Assembly (NCBI GenBank): GCA_023653785.1
Contig: JAMKCH010022442.1
Coordinates: 24,059-88,058, forward strand
Direction of reading: 5' to 3'
DNA: 64,000 bases
From: Ophioderma brevispina
Lineage: Eukaryota > Echinodermata > Ophiuroidea > Amphilepidida > Ophiodermatidae
In this document: piece by piece, positions 11,090 through 23,744 of the stretch
Layout: the number at the start of each line of letters is the position of its first letter
How positions within the stretch are numbered: the first letter of the stretch is position 1
The notes under the pieces: model-generated
What the model was told of the DNA's origin: nothing
The model's input: only the letters and a program-made list of their open reading frames with translations
Database searches by the model: none
Made by a program: the position numbers and the translations under genes

Positions 11090-11990
11090 AGTTTGCTTTA
11101 AATACGATTGTTGTTTTCACCAAATTCCATTTTAAACATGGTTAAATTTAGTTCCACAGGTCACGCTACACGCCTCATTCCATGATACAGTAAAAACCAA
11201 AATAATCATTGTATCCATTCATCTAATACCACATTGTAACTAACTCGCCGTTCAGTTTCCCACTGTGTACTGATAGCCAAGCGTAGGCAATTCCATAGCA
11301 CAACGAGACTATTTTGTTCAGTCAGTTCCGAAATCGATCACTGAGCAAGGAAGCGTCCTTTCTACAACTTCAACAACCCGCAACATCGGAAGATGTTCAC
11401 GTTTTTCCAGCAAATACGATCGTTCTTTGGGAAACATTTTCAATTTTTCACGTACACGGAATATATCAACATTCTGTGGTTACTTTATTTTTGTTCTGGA
11501 TGTTTGAATTTACGAAAAATGATTTTTCTCAGAGGCTGTTATTAACCAATTGTTAACCAATTAACCATAAGCGTTCATTTCTCCGTCACGAAAAAGTGGG
11601 CGAGATAACCTTCAATTTTTACAACAACAGTAAGACACTGGCCCTGGAATTCCAGTTTAAGCCAGTCCCTGACAGATCCTTCCTTAAATCCATCTAAATA
11701 AACGGTGCAAATTGTTAAAAATTGCGAAAACGGTAGGTTGTAAATTCTATTTCGTTAGTTAAGATCGAAAGGCCAATATGCGGGTGTGGGAATGTGTGTT
11801 TGGGTGGCCAGTAGGCCCCCCAGTAATGGCGACGACGTAGAGGGTGTCCTCTCAAGGCTTCCCCGTCGGATTAGTGTATAAATAATGGGTAATTTCCTTA
11901 GCAAACGACCAAATTTTCACTGATTTTTCGCCCATTCGACCGATTTCGTCTAATAAAGTTTCAGGCACGTTTCTGTGAATTTGGCGCAAT
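11090..11990. other. Unassigned stretch
   Basis: No protein motif, RNA gene or clear repeat recognised; only short chance ORFs. Confidence 0.35.
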
Positions 11991-11995
11991 TAGAC

Positions 11996-12070
11996 AAATG
12001 CCGGATACATAAATACCATTACATAACTACATACATACATAACCTACATATTACATTACATACATAAATG
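11996..12070 (+). repeat. Imperfect TACA/CATA microsatellite
   Basis: Simple repeat built from ACATACATACAT-type tetramers with interruptions, ending in a T-run at about 12,070. Confidence 0.8.
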
Positions 12071-12324
12071 TTTTTTTTTTTACATATTACACAACCACAC
12101 CACACAAACACAACATACATACCCAAACATTATAGCCAAAATTATGTATGATAGAGTATTCTCTGTTTCTCTCTCTTCCCTTGCAAGTTTTACCTCCGGC
12201 GTACGGACGATCACGCGAATCATATGCGCGTGCCGTGACAATGCACGGCGATGCGTTCACACCACGGTGCGCGGTCCTGTGCGATCACCATAGAGTGATA
12301 ACATCCGGTCCGTTGGCACATTCA

Positions 12325-12495
12325 TCAATTGTTTAAATAAATTATTTACGCACGACGCGCTGTAAAGCGAGTTTGTGATTGGCGAAGAACGGCTGCCGCT
12401 GCATACCGGTCGTTGGCCCAATCAGCCAGTGTTTAAATAAATTCGCACGGCGCGCTGTGAAAGCAAAGTTATGATTGGTGGAGGACCGTTCCGAA
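12325..12495 (+). repeat. About 99-bp tandem duplication, degenerate
   Basis: GTTTAAATAAATT followed by GCACGACGCGCTGTAAAGCG and GTGATTGGCGAAGAACGG (12,331-12,395) recurs as GTTTAAATAAATTCGCACGG, CGCGCTGTGAAAGC and ATGATTGGTGGAGGACCG (12,431-12,490). The two copies differ at several sites. Confidence 0.75.
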
Positions 12496-12794
12496 ATTGC
12501 GGGTCGACCAAGTCTAAGGATGAACTTCAAATAATATATGATTTTAAAAGGCATTGCGAACCTTCACGACGCGTTGCGGCAATACGTTATGACCCTCATG
12601 ACCTTCACAACGCATTGTGAAGCATTCCCACGTGTTGTGAGATTCACACAACGCGTTGCCAGATACCTTGCTATTACTAGGCGAGTAGCAGCATAACAAT
12701 TTAGTCGATTTAAATAGTCCCACCGGGCTACATACCACCCCCTAATTCATAATCAATGGAAAGCCTTATTGTCTAACTTTCAGAATTAGGCCTG

Positions 12795-14115
12795 ATGTGA
12801 TTGGCCAATGTGGGCCGAAGGTGGTTTTTTGGTCATTTTAAAGCCAAAAAATAACATTGTGGGGTAAAAAAATGATTTTTGAGATATGATCTTTTTTAAC
12901 ATCTATATAATATGCCCATCTATGTAAGTAGGTTTAGAACTATATTGTGTGTCCCAAAAGCGCACGATAAGCTTCTAAAGTTCAAAAGATATACAGTAAG
13001 TATAGACGATATTGGTGAAAATATATGTTTTTCTCAAATCTCATATTTCTAAAACCTGAAAAATAGATAAACTTTTAGTTAGCGTTAAAAACGTCCGTGT
13101 TTTAAATGTTTATGCTCTAAATTGAGCTGAAAATACTTTGAGCTAAGCATTGGAATTCAGATTAGATATGATGTGGGAACTGCCAATATGGACAAAAGGT
13201 GTTGTTGGGTCTTTTAGCCCAAAAACATACACTTTTGGGTAAAAAATGATTTTTGAGATAATGGTATTTTTGACATCTATATAACATGTCCCATCTATGT
13301 CAGTAGGTTTCAGAACTATATTGTGTCCAAAAGGCGGAATAATAAGCTTCATAAAGTTCAATAGGGGAATATAGAGTATGTATAGGCGATATTGGGTGGA
13401 AAACTATATGTTTATCAAATCTATTTCTAAAACCTGACAATAGAAAACTTTTAGTTAGCGTTAAAAACGTCCGTGTTTTATGTTCTAAATTGAGCTGAAA
13501 AACTTGAGCTACAATTGGAATTCAGATTCCATATGTGTTGGAACTGCCACCACAATATGGACACAAAAGGTGGTTTTTTTTTTGGGTCTTTTAGCAAAAA
13601 ACATACACTTTTGGTAAAAAAATGATTTTTGAGACGATGTGATCAGGTATTTTTGAATCTATATAACATGTCCCATTCTATGTTAGTAGTTTCAGAAATA
13701 TATTGTGTCCCAGAAACTCACAATAAGCTTCTAAAGTTGCCAAAAATATAAGTAAAGTATAGCAATATTGAGTGAAAATGTGCATTTTTCTCAAATTTAT
13801 GATTCCAAAACCGAATAAGGTTAAACTTTAGCTAACTTCAAAACATTCATGTTAGGTGTTCTAAAATACTTGCAATACATTCAGTTTAGGTCTGATTTAA
13901 CATGTCAATTGGCTGAAAGGATTTTGGGCCATTTTAGTCAAAAACGTCAATTTTGGTGAATATATGAAAATCTTTTTTGTGAGATAATGGTGTTTTTTGA
14001 CATCTATCACATGCCTTATCTATGTTAGTAAATTTAAAACATATCAAATGCCGTAAACCTTATAACTTCAAAATCATGTTTTTTTTTTTTTCTGAAGCTA
14101 CATAAAGTAAAAACT
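12795..14115 (+). repeat. Left arm array: about 3.5 units of about 365 bp
   Basis: Each unit carries the same phrases in order: a GGCCAA..GGGCC or GGAACTGCC region, AAAATGATTTTTGAGATA, TGACATCTATATAACATG, CCCATCTATGT(A/C)AGTAGG, AACTATATTGTGTCC, AATAAGCTTCTAAAGTT, TATAGGCGATATTGGGTG, and TTTTAGTTAGCGTTAAAAAC with GTCCGTGTTTTA. Unit starts lie near 12,795, 13,163, 13,528 and 13,893; the innermost unit is the most eroded and stops near 14,115. Units differ by substitutions and many 1-2 base indels. Confidence 0.9.
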
Positions 14116-15522
14116 AAGTTCCTTTTCAAAATTTCCATATATTTAATGTTCATACTGGGGGCATTGACAAGTGGGTATATCAATGCCGAACACATGTTTT
14201 CAAAAGTACCCTAAACAAGTAATTGATTAGTCTGAAAAAGGCCCCCCTAAACAAGTATGGCACGTGTAAAATCCTACCCTTAACAGTATTGGCAATATTT
14301 GACCAAACCATAAATACGGTTCCTTGGTACAGTTGCTTTCTAATGAACTGGTGTTTTTCATAATGCACATAAAATAATGACCGAATACGATACAAAACCA
14401 AGGTTCACAAATCGGATCCTAATCATGTAAGTTCACGTCCCGTTCAATTTGAAAGAATACCCTCTTTTTCACATTTCAGGTGTTTTTGCTACCCCCTTTT
14501 TACATTACATACATATCGTGCACAATCTTTAAAAATACCCCTTTAACGTGTTTTCTCTTTGCCTTGCATGATATATAACCCTTGTCATGGACATTGACCC
14601 CACCCCCTTCCGGGGGCTTCCGATGTATTTTGCAATCCCTTTTTTTGAAAGAATGTTTTGTTACATTTTCGACTAAAAATAGTTCGTGCGAGAAAATATA
14701 ACCATTTCCTGATTATCATATTACATGTAACTAAAATTATATACTATTTTGGTATGTATAGAAATTGTGGTATAGTTAAAACAGTTGCCAAAACCATACT
14801 TGACTGTCAAATTACTAGTTGGATGTGGAATTAGTTTTATTAGGTGGTTAAGAGAAACATGGTGAGAAGGCATTCACATAAATGTAAGAGGGAAAACAAC
14901 AAAAAGAAAATGAGTGAAATTTCTAGGACACATGAAAAGAATGGGAGGCAAAGGGGATAGACAGGGGGCACACATGAGAAAGAGGGAAAATAAGGTCATG
15001 GTCCCTAAATAGATCATTCATGAAATAAATAGTTCATGGCTTTTTGCTAATATTGATTGATACAAAGATTCCTTCATGTAATTGGGCCCAAATATGTCAA
15101 TTATATTTTTGACATAATTATACCTTTTGCAATTTTGGGGGACTGAGCATTTGTGTGTCTTATAAAAGCATTTTTATGAAAGATTTATAAAAAATGCTGT
15201 AAATTTTGTATCCCGAGAGAACAGGGAAGCTGACCGTATATTCAGGGAGTCTTGATTATATATAATATTGCAGGTGTTTAAACTGGATTTCAGCCTAAAA
15301 AGAAAATGCCCATTATGGGACCTCACACCAATGCCATTAATCTAAAGAATTCCAATATCATTTTAATTTAGAACGAAGATTTCCATAAAGGTGTATTTCA
15401 GCATAAAATGAAATTCATCTTCAATCTCATTTAAAGAGCAAGATTTACATAACCTTTTGCTATGGAGGAATCTTGTTAGAAAATTGCCCTTTTTCTCAGT
15501 ATCATAGTGAATGAGCAGCTTC

Positions 15523-15585
15523 GAACTTAGAAAGAAGGTGATTTGCAAGCACTTAGAACTTAGAAAGAAGGTGATTTGCAAGCAT
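15523..15585 (+). repeat. Perfect 33-bp tandem duplication (near two copies)
   Basis: GAACTTAGAAAGAAGGTGAT followed by TTGCAAGCA occurs at 15,523 and again at 15,556, a 33-bp period. Confidence 0.9.
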
Positions 15586-16114
15586 GACCACAAATATGAT
15601 CAATTATTTATTCAAACAAAATTCAATCTTTTGAAAAGTAACAAGATGACCAGACAAATCAAAAATAATGAAAAAGCCATATGACAGGCAAAACCTAACA
15701 GCGCTCAAAAAAAAAAGGCAAAAAAGCAGAGTTATGCGAGCGGAGACGAGAATAATTTAAATAAGATAAAACAATAGGTAAATTTTTGCCCAAAGGTTCA
15801 AATGTCGGTAAAAAATTCCCTTTAGCAAAATTCCCCCCCCCCTTTGACGGCAAATTTGGGGAAGTCCTCTTTGAAAAACTCGCCCCCTAAAAAAAAACCC
15901 TGTTTATGTGCCCGGAGTGAAATTAGGTATCAATAAAGTTACACACCAGGTCTTCACATGCGTTACACAAATAGAAATCAACGATTGCACTTTTTTATAG
16001 AATACTTGCATAGAAATTTTCAAGCCAAACTGGCATGGAATATTAGACAGAATAGTTCGTACTCTCGCCAATGATTTTCCTAAACTGTTTTGCACAGAAT
16101 TAATGGTAGTCACG

Positions 16115-16300
16115 CAAGATTTCTGTTAAAAATCACACAAAAGAAATGTTTCTGTTAAATCGCACAAATTTTGTTAAATCGCACACAATCTGTTTAAAAA
16201 ATAATAGCACACAGTTTATCCATAAAATCGCAACACAAATTACATCCAACCAATCATAAGAATTTTGTAAAATTGCACAGGATTCCTTAAATCACATAGG
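16115..16300 (+). repeat. Degenerate minisatellite, unit about 20-30 bp
   Basis: Repeated variants of TTCTGTTAAATCGCACAAA (for example GATTTCTGTTAAAAATCACA, TTTTGTTAAATCGCACACAA, TAAAATCGCAACACAAA, TGTAAAATTGCACAGG) follow one another with variable spacing. Confidence 0.65.
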
Positions 16301-16499
16301 GGTTTGATTGAGTCTTGACAAATTATATAAAACCAACTTGGAGGACTTGGAGAATTGATGACATTTCAGAAGAAAAATCATTCTCAAATCGCATAAAAAT
16401 TTCAAAGAATCACGGTTGAATTTCTTAAAATACATGTATCATTTAGATTTTCATGACTGATTCCGATTTACCACTTTTCCCAAGTGACACGGGGCCTTA

Positions 16500-17800
16500 T
16501 TTAAGCATGACCCGTGGGTAAATGACATAGTTCTAAAAATCTGCCTACATAGATAGGACAATTTTAATAGATCGCAAAAATTATTTTGCCCAAAATGCAT
16601 GTTTTTGACTAAATTTGCCCAATTTGACATGGTCACCATCATAACCTAATCGAATGTCCGCAATGTATTTTAAGTATTTTTTTACTATATGTAAGAAGCA
16701 TAAAACGTGGATGTTTTTTAATGCCGGGCTCAATTTTTTTAACTATTCTTCAGTGTTTTAGAAACCTAAATTTGAGAAAAGACGTATATTTTCACTACAA
16801 TATCGCCTATACTTTAATGTAGAATATTTTGTAAAATTTAGAAGGATTTATTGTTAGCTTCTGGGAAGAACAAAAATAGTTTCTGAACCCAATAGATGGG
16901 GAAAACATGTTACAAAGATGTCAAAAATATAAATTCAAAAATCATTTTTATCGCAAATGTATGTTAAAAAAAAATATTGACTAAAATGACCCAAAAAACC
17001 ACCAATTTGGCCCAAAATGGGCAGTTTTTTTCCACCATCATCCCTAATCTGAATGCCAATGGTAACTCAAGTATTTTCAGCTCAAATTAAGAATAAGCAT
17101 AAAACACACGGGATACGCTACTAAAAGTATATCGATTTTTCAATTTTAGAAACATGAATTTGAGAAAACGTATATTTTAACACACAATACGCCAATATCT
17201 TACTGTGTACATTTTGTAAACTTTAGAACTTATTGTGTGGCCTCTTTTGGGACACAAGATAGTTCTGAAACCTACTTACATAGATGGGGCATGTGAACAT
17301 AGCTGAAAAAACACCACTATCTCAAAAACATTAAATTTATACCCAAATATGTTTTTGTGCTAAAGGACCCAAACCCACCTATCGGCCCAACAATTGGCAG
17401 TTGCACGATGTCACTGCCTATCTGAATCCATGAAATCTTAATATCTACTATACCAGTTCAATTTGGGGAATAAAACATGCATGTTTATTCGAAAGCTTAG
17501 CTAAGCTATTTTTCAGGTTTATGAAACATGAAGAAAAACGCATATTTTCACCCACTATCGCCTATACTTACTGTTTATATTTTACCAACTTTAGAAGCTT
17601 TATGTGAGATTTCTGAGACGCAATATAGGTTTTGTAACATGGTACATAGATGGGGCATGTTATATCGATGTCGAAAAATACCAATATCTCAAAACTAATT
17701 TTTGCCCAAAATGGCTGTTTTGGGCTTTAAAAGGACCCCAAAAACACCTTCGGCCCACACTAGCAATTTCACACTCATGCCTAATCTAAAAAGTAACATA
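16500..17800 (-). repeat. Right arm array: about 3.5 units of about 365 bp, inverted
   Basis: These are the same units as at 12,795-14,115 but in reverse complement: CTACATAGATAGGACA, GGGCATGTT, TATCGCCTATACTTACTG, CATTTTGGGC..AAAAA and CCTAATCTGAATGCCA phrases recur at about 365-bp steps. Unit boundaries (CTAATCTGAATGCC-type phrase) lie near 16,650, 17,045, 17,415 and 17,775. The outermost unit matches the outermost left unit best (shared GTGGGCCGAAGGTG when read inverted). Confidence 0.9.
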
Positions 17801-18179
17801 AAAGCTTTGACATTGATGTATATGTATGGTATGTAGGGTGGGACTATGCAACACTCTTAAAATAAGCCACTTTTTGAAGTTCCACCTACTCGCTATCTAA
17901 CCTATATTTTGAAAAACGCAACAGAAAATCATTATTTGATTGGTGGCACCAAACGTGTTGCGAAAAAGGTCAAAATGCGTTGTGACTTTGTCATAACGCG
18001 TTGCGACCAATACTTTATTTACCTTAAGGCTTGCATTGCCGGCGCCCTCGAGCACGTTACCAAATCACACTCTCAAGCCTGTTATTTTAACGACAGCATG
18101 ACGTATTACCTATAACGCCATATCCTACCCGAGACACGTGTCCCGCGCATCTGAACCAAAGATTTCAGCATTTGCTCTA

Positions 18180-18420
18180 ATGCATTAATCACTACTTCAC
18201 TAGGAGAATAGAAATTGCTACATATCACACCACTTTGGCTACGCATGTGCTAACACACATTACCGACAGCTTCCAACTGCTTCAAAACGGTACTGGTAGC
18301 CGTTTTGTCTACTAGGAAACCATACCGGTTTGAATCCTTTCAAAGGTTGTTAAATGTAACCATTTGTACCAAGTGAAATCATAGCCCATTTTTGACGCTG
18401 TAATGTTGACTGACAGACAA
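18180..18420 (-). repeat. Dispersed repeat copy (also at 31,390-31,510)
   Basis: Read inverted, this segment contains ATGGTTTCCTAGTAGACAAA, ACGGCTACC and TTTGAAGCAGTTGGAAGCTG. The segment at 31,410-31,480 has ATGGTTTCATAGTAAAAAAG, ACGGCTACC and TTTGAAGCTGTCTGTAATC. Non-coding, origin unknown. Confidence 0.6.
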
Positions 18421-18429
18421 AATCAATAA

Positions 18430-20080
18430 TCCTATTTGTCAAAGTGAAGTGGTATTCTACGTGTGTCAATTACGTGATTTCTGTTGTAAACAACAACACT
18501 GCTGGTGTGTATAAACAGGAGCATATGACCCACCCTGTGACAGTGCCCTTATAGCCATGGGGTGGTAATCAGTGTATAATCATGGATTATCTTAGAAATT
18601 ACTGTTTATTTGAAGTTTGAGCCATTCCCCATGGCATTAACTTAGTAATTAATTTTTATGTTAATGTATAATATAGTGAGTATAGTTTGTTAGGATCTCA
18701 ACTTTTTAAACAGTGGCCCATCAGACTGATGGTGCATCCAACACAAACTCAAGGCAAAGCAACTTATACATGTACAAAGAAAATTACAATTTAAAATCTC
18801 ACCCAAATCACCTACTACAATCACTTTATTACATTCAGCATTTCCAAGCTGACACATGCACTAACCAAATTGTTTGTTTAATGGACGCTGTAGAGAATAG
18901 AGTACAAATCTACACACCGTGAAATAAATAGTTAGCGTGTCTAGCACAACTGATTTGTGGTTGCAGTATTTGAGAGACAAACATTTTAAACATAACACAA
19001 AATATTTTTTTGCAAAGAGAACACATTTGAACTTTGGGACTATATGTAAACTGAGCAACTCTGATCTGTGTTTCCACGCACGCTTGATGTAGTTTCTTAG
19101 AATTTGTATCAAATATGCGACATAAATCATTGTCAACAACAATTTTCAAGCATGAGAAAATATTTAACTTCATCACTACGGTATCTAACCAATACCCAAT
19201 ATGAAATCAAATTTGTTGAGTTGTGAGTTCATTTTTAAAAGTTTCATTGTCCATCCTATATCAGCAATGGCACTATCCTTTGAACATAAAGTGATTGTGT
19301 CTTCGAAGTCACATTGACCCAGTTTACCTTTACTTACCGTATTTACCTGCGTCGAGTGGCATGTGTTTGTTGAAGCTTAAATTGGAGGGAGCTGCCGTAG
19401 AAATCTGTAAGCTCTAACCAAATAATCTTCAAATGATGGAGTTCTTTAAATTTGCAGTAGTCACAAGCCATTTTCTTTGTTTCTGCCCCGCCCGGGTGGT
19501 TACCAGTGAAAAGGTGGTACATATGTCTGCGGGCCGATATGGTCACATTTTCAATTCACCTCCTTACTATAACAATGGTCGTTTTTTCCTCCTCCATGCT
19601 ACTATATGATGAGGTCATTTTTTTAGGTCTTGCTAATAATAATATAAACAAAATGGGGGTGTCCATTTTTCAATTTTTTGGTCTCATTTACATTGAATGG
19701 GTCACATTTTCTTATGTTCGGTAAAATCACAATGAAAAGGGTTTTTGTCCGAACGACTTTCGGAAAACGTTCTATAAAAGGGCCGATTTTAAATTGCTAT
19801 ATGATCTATGAAAATGGTGCCAAATTTCAAAGCCAACTAAAAATGGGTCCAATTTGGAACCAATATATAACCGGTCATATTTTTGTACAATTTGGTTCAC
19901 TATAAACCTGGGTCGATTTTTTTACCCGTCGGACGGCACACCTGTACCCAATTTGGGTCGAGTAGCCAATGGGGCTAATTACTGTCTGTTTCATTCACAA
20001 TCATTAGATGTCTATGATGGAACCCTCAGTTTTCCTAAAACCGTGTTTGTACCTGATGCTTGTCCACATACTAATCACTG
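18430..20080. other. Unassigned stretch
   Basis: No recognised gene. About 19,540-19,960 is low in complexity, with recurring GGTCACATTT / AATGGGTC phrases that resemble a decayed minisatellite; similar phrases occur at 50,670-50,760. Confidence 0.35.
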
Positions 20081-20084
20081 TGTG

Positions 20085-20310
20085 ACATAGGACATTTCAG
20101 AACGAATTTGCCCCCATTTTTGTTTTTTGCACACCAACAATCAGGCACGGTTTCTATAGGGACGAGTACGATACGATAGGCAATGCAAGTTCTAAACAAA
20201 GTTGCAGTTGTTCGTGTTTTTCCAATAGCCCGTTGAAACATTCTCGGTAGTTTGTCTACCACTGATCAAGTGCAACTTAAAAATTTGTGTTCTAAAAAAA
20301 GATCTCCTGC
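20085..20310 (+). mobile_element. Partial copy of TTAA MITE family B
   Basis: Shares AACATTCTCGGTAG, TTTGTCTACCACTGATC and AAAAAAGATCTCCTGC with the complete copy at 45,255-45,614, in the same orientation. Its left end is degraded. Confidence 0.7.
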
Positions 20311-20520
20311 TTGTCCTATACCAATCACTGGTGTGAAATAATTATGCCACCAATGTAGTCTTTTCTAAAGAAAAAATCAACAATGTTTTATAAAATTCCA
20401 GATTTATTTTGGTTGATAATACTGATCCTATGTCCTGTTTATACTGTGCATAAATGTTTTTTTTAATAAAAACAAAATTCTGATTCCTCTTCTAACTTTG
20501 GAATTGAGTGTTTTTGTGTG

Positions 20521-20866
20521 TTAAGATTATGATTTTTGTAGGATCAAATTTCTCATCAATTTTAACTGGATCGGTTGTTAGACCACCACCGGAACATTTC
20601 TCGGTTTATTGGACAACAGGTGCAAAAGAAACCGCAACCTTGGTTTTTGAACTTGCCTGCTTCGTATCGTTCCCCATAGGGAAACCATGCTTTGACTTTC
20701 TGTCATGCACGAACAGAAAGTATAAGTCATCTTATTACTAAGACGGCCATATTCGGCTTATTCACTTCAGGTGTGATCTAATACATTGGTAAAGCATTTC
20801 CAAATATATCAAAACGGGTCGAGAAAAAATTGGGGCACTTCTTTCTGGAATCTCATTCTCTTTTAA
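20521..20866 (-). mobile_element. TTAA-flanked MITE family B, complete inverted copy
   Basis: About 346 bp between TTAA at 20,521 and TTAA at 20,863. Relative to 45,255-45,614 it is inverted: GATCGGTTGTTAGACCACC, ACAGGTGCAAAAGAAACCGC, GTTCCCCATAGGGAAACCAT and GGCTTATTCACTTCAGGTGT all match its reverse complement. No coding capacity. Confidence 0.85.
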
Positions 20867-21119
20867 GCATTTTTAGGTGACTAATCTTTATTACTATACC
20901 AAAAAATTAATATTTCAAAGTATCTGAGTCGGCCTTTACGAGCTCAATCAACTTCCTTCATATACACACAACCGCCCCTTGTAAAAAAATATTCTAGATC
21001 CAAGAATTTATATATTCACACTAATCACAGAGCATACATTAAAGAAATCTGAGGACATTTCCTTTAAGGTGTGCCACAATTTTTGTTGAATCCAGTTTTT
21101 GTCCCCGTCCCCGCCGAAT

Positions 21120-22030
21120 GAGTTTCGGAAATTGGACTATGAAATGAGCAGCGTCCTTTATCGTCCCATCCGTTGCGTTTCTGTTCGTCCGTCCTTCTGT
21201 CTGTGAGACACATTTTAACCCATGTCGTGTGCAAATTATCTGGATTTTCCCTAAGTGCTAATGATGATTTAACTTGTGGATAGAAGCGGGTTTGATGAGT
21301 TCTTGTCCTGATTATATTTTGGGCATAAATATGCTATTACGTATCTAATTAGCATAATTTTACCGAAAAAATTTCTGTAAGGCATGTGTATAGGTTTTCT
21401 GTAGTTTCTCGTAAGGGCGTTTAATAATGGATGTAATGGGTGTGAATGGAAGTGGACTGAAGAGTTCTCGACCGATTAGATTTTGGGCGTATTTTCGGGA
21501 AAATTACGTATGCAAAATGAATCTAATTATTTTTGGCCAAATCGGCGTAATCCCTATATTTTGGAAACGGTATATCGACATGCACCATTCCTTCACGGCT
21601 GAAAGCCAATTAATGGTGCTCAATCTTCCTTGACATTTTAAAGTGTGCAAATGCATACGCTCAGGTATACAATGAGCTAATTAAATTGCAATAATTGCAT
21701 ATCGGTACATCGGATATACAAAATTCCTTCGCTATGTGGCAAGATACTCTGACTTCATCTTTTGTTGTCAATCGTATTGGGTCAAATGCTTGTGCCAATT
21801 AAGGGGCATTTGAATGCAATTGATCTAATTAGAATATGTGCAAACTGTATTTACTGAAACAGTACAAATAGATAAAGAAGTCCTTCACTAACGTGCAAAA
21901 CTACTCGCCAGGTCCATCCATCTTGTTGTGGAATTGCATTAAAGTGCTTGTGGGCCAATTAAAGGGGCATTTCTGATACAATTTATTTTAATTAAATATG
22001 CGAATTACTGTATCTCGCTGCAACCTATAT
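21120..22030 (+). repeat. Degenerate repeat region, including about 160-bp tandem units
   Basis: 21,240-21,420 and 21,440-21,560 share GATTATATTTTGGGC / GATTAGATTTTGGGCGTA and CTAATTAGCATAATTTT-like phrases, indicating diverged duplicate units. From about 21,625, units with GTGC(C)AATTAA(A)GGGGCATTT, CTAATTA, a run of ACTGTAT, TCCTTC and CATCTTGTTGT recur near 21,790 and 21,950. Non-coding. Confidence 0.65.
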
Positions 22031-22479
22031 TGGATAATGCAATGGGGGAGGGGGTGTCGGGAGGGGATGGGTGGGGTTCATATTGTGGACATTCAGAACA
22101 TTGTGAGTTGCATTATCGCATTTAATGATCACAAAATTCGGCGGGGACATATTTACGCATCACACGTACATACGAGTTCGCCTTGTTTTTCTTCTTTAGA
22201 AAGTTTAACCAATGTAAATATCACACCTGGGAATATTCCTGAAAATGTTTATTTGTACGACAGGCCCTGTGAAGAGTTCAGCTTTTAGCTGATTTCGGCT
22301 TCTTAGTTTCATGCTTTCAAAGAGTCAAAATGTTAGCTTTTTAATTTCAGCCTGTTTTTTTTTTTAACTTTTCTTCAAAAAATGTTCCGTTAATATTTTA
22401 TGCTATGTTTCAGCATTTTTCAGCTCTTCTTTCAAAACCCCACGCACAGCTCTGTTGTAATAACACTAAACAACAATGA

Positions 22480-22700
22480 GCTAGAAATGTTTAATTGTGC
22501 ACGACAGGCAATTCATGCATGCTTTCCTATGGCCTGATAGCGCAATTCAAGTTTCACAACTTAGTTTTTGGGGTTTTCTTTCCTACTTTTTTGTCCAATA
22601 AAGTGAATAAACCTTAAAAACATTCTCGTTAGGGCTTTGTGTACAATATAGGTCACAATACACAGAGAATTTTTATCCTCAAAAAGTAATGCCCCCTTTA
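22480..22700 (+). mobile_element. Partial copy of TTAA MITE family B
   Basis: GTGCACGACAGGCAA, TTTTTGTCCAATAAAGTG, AACATTCTCGTTAGG and GAATTTTTATCCTCAAAAAG match the middle and right part of the family B copy at 45.3 kb; it ends at CCCCCTTTAAG. Confidence 0.65.
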
Positions 22701-23041
22701 AGTTTTACTACCGTCAAAAATTCATCTGAAAACTTAGGAATGGTGGAGCATTTTTTGACTATCTTTTAATTTTGTGGAACTATTTTAATTAAAAGTGGGT
22801 GACCGGATCAACAGCCTCGTTCCTCTGAACTTTACTCCATCAAAATTACATTTTATTTCAAAGTTCACATTTTTCTCATTGCCCAGTGTAATTTAGGGCC
22901 CCAAATGTTTCTTTATGACCAAAAAACAGCTCCAATGTGGTATAACCATTATTAGTCACACACTGTCCTATGGGCCAATGTAGTACACCTTTATTTACTA
23001 TCTGAATGGTAGACTGATCTAACAACATATTCAACATGGCC

Positions 23042-23225
23042 GGCGCAAGCTCTGCGCCAGTGCGGCGATCGCCGCACACTTTTTTGAGACCCAAAAAAAA
23101 AAAAAAGCGAACGAGAGAAAATAAGCGAGAGAGAGAGAGAGAGAGAAGCAAAAAGAGAGGGAGAAGAAAGAAAAAAACAGGGAAGAGCGGGAGAGATAGA
23201 GAGAAGAGAAGAGGCCTACTTAGAG
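23042..23225 (+). repeat. Two GC hairpins followed by a purine tract
   Basis: GGCGCA..TGCGCC (23,042-23,058) and the perfect 18-bp palindrome GTGCGGCGATCGCCGCAC (23,060-23,077) precede about 130 bp of almost pure A/G including a (GA)n run. This resembles the GC-end plus purine-tract design at 3.3-3.7 kb and 59.9 kb, but the exact end sequence differs. Confidence 0.8.
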
Positions 23226-23452
23226 GGGAAGGGGATATCGGCGAAAGGTGGGAATTTAAATGTTAGAATTGTCCTTAAATAATTATGGGTATTCAAAAAT
23301 TTGATAATATAATGCGAGGATCCAAGGGAGGCGTTTCGTCCTCCCCAGCTTGCCGAAAAAATCAATGCTACCATTACACTTTCAGAGCCCTAGTACTTAT
23401 CGGAAATACTTTTAACCATAAAATTTTCTCAATTTTTTCGCGCTACGCGTGG

Positions 23453-23638
23453 TTAAAGGTGCAACAAGAGATTTCAACCCAGTGGATTTCACATAACAGG
23501 TGTCCCGAAAAAATTGGAAAATTCCGGATTCTGCATAATGTAAATACTTTCTTCAAAAATATCCCCATGTGAAATGAATAATCTGAGATATTCTTTGGTA
23601 CCAAAAATGCCCCAACATCTTTCCGGTGCACCTATAAG
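23453..23638 (+). mobile_element. TTAA MITE family A, short copy
   Basis: The left end TTAAAGGTGCAACAAGAGAT and the internal ACAGGTGTCCC match the MITE at 10,727-11,081 (read inverted). The right end, GGTGCACCTATAA, is degraded. About 186 bp. Confidence 0.75.
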
Positions 23639-23744
23639 GAGTTCCAGACCCGTTTCGTGCAGAGTCTATCTTGTTTTGTTTCCTGTAGGATTTTAAAAGG
23701 GGGAATATTGAACTCTTCCAACATTATAATAGGGACACTTGCAT

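Larger units (their letters stand above)
14120..16500. other. Central segment of the foldback structure, no gene recognised
   Basis: AT-rich unique DNA between the inverted arrays. It contains two minisatellite patches (annotated separately) and short chance ORFs. No transposase-like motif (DDE, RT, YR) was seen in any frame. Confidence 0.5.
12540..18030. mobile_element. Large foldback (long inverted-array) element, about 5.5 kb
   Basis: The left (12,540-14,115) and right (about 16,500-18,030) flanks are inverted copies of each other. Outermost are CAACGCGTTG-type motifs (ACGCGTTGCGG at left; inverted GGTCGCAACGCGTT at right). Next inward is a TCCCACC...CTACATACCA spacer on both sides, then arrays of about 365-bp units in opposite orientation. 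The centre (14,120-16,500) is unique. This plan, tandem subrepeats inside long terminal inverted repeats, is that of foldback transposons such as the Drosophila FB and sea urchin TU families (established knowledge); assignment to that class is inference. No transposase was recognised in the centre. Target duplications were not identified. Confidence 0.75.
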
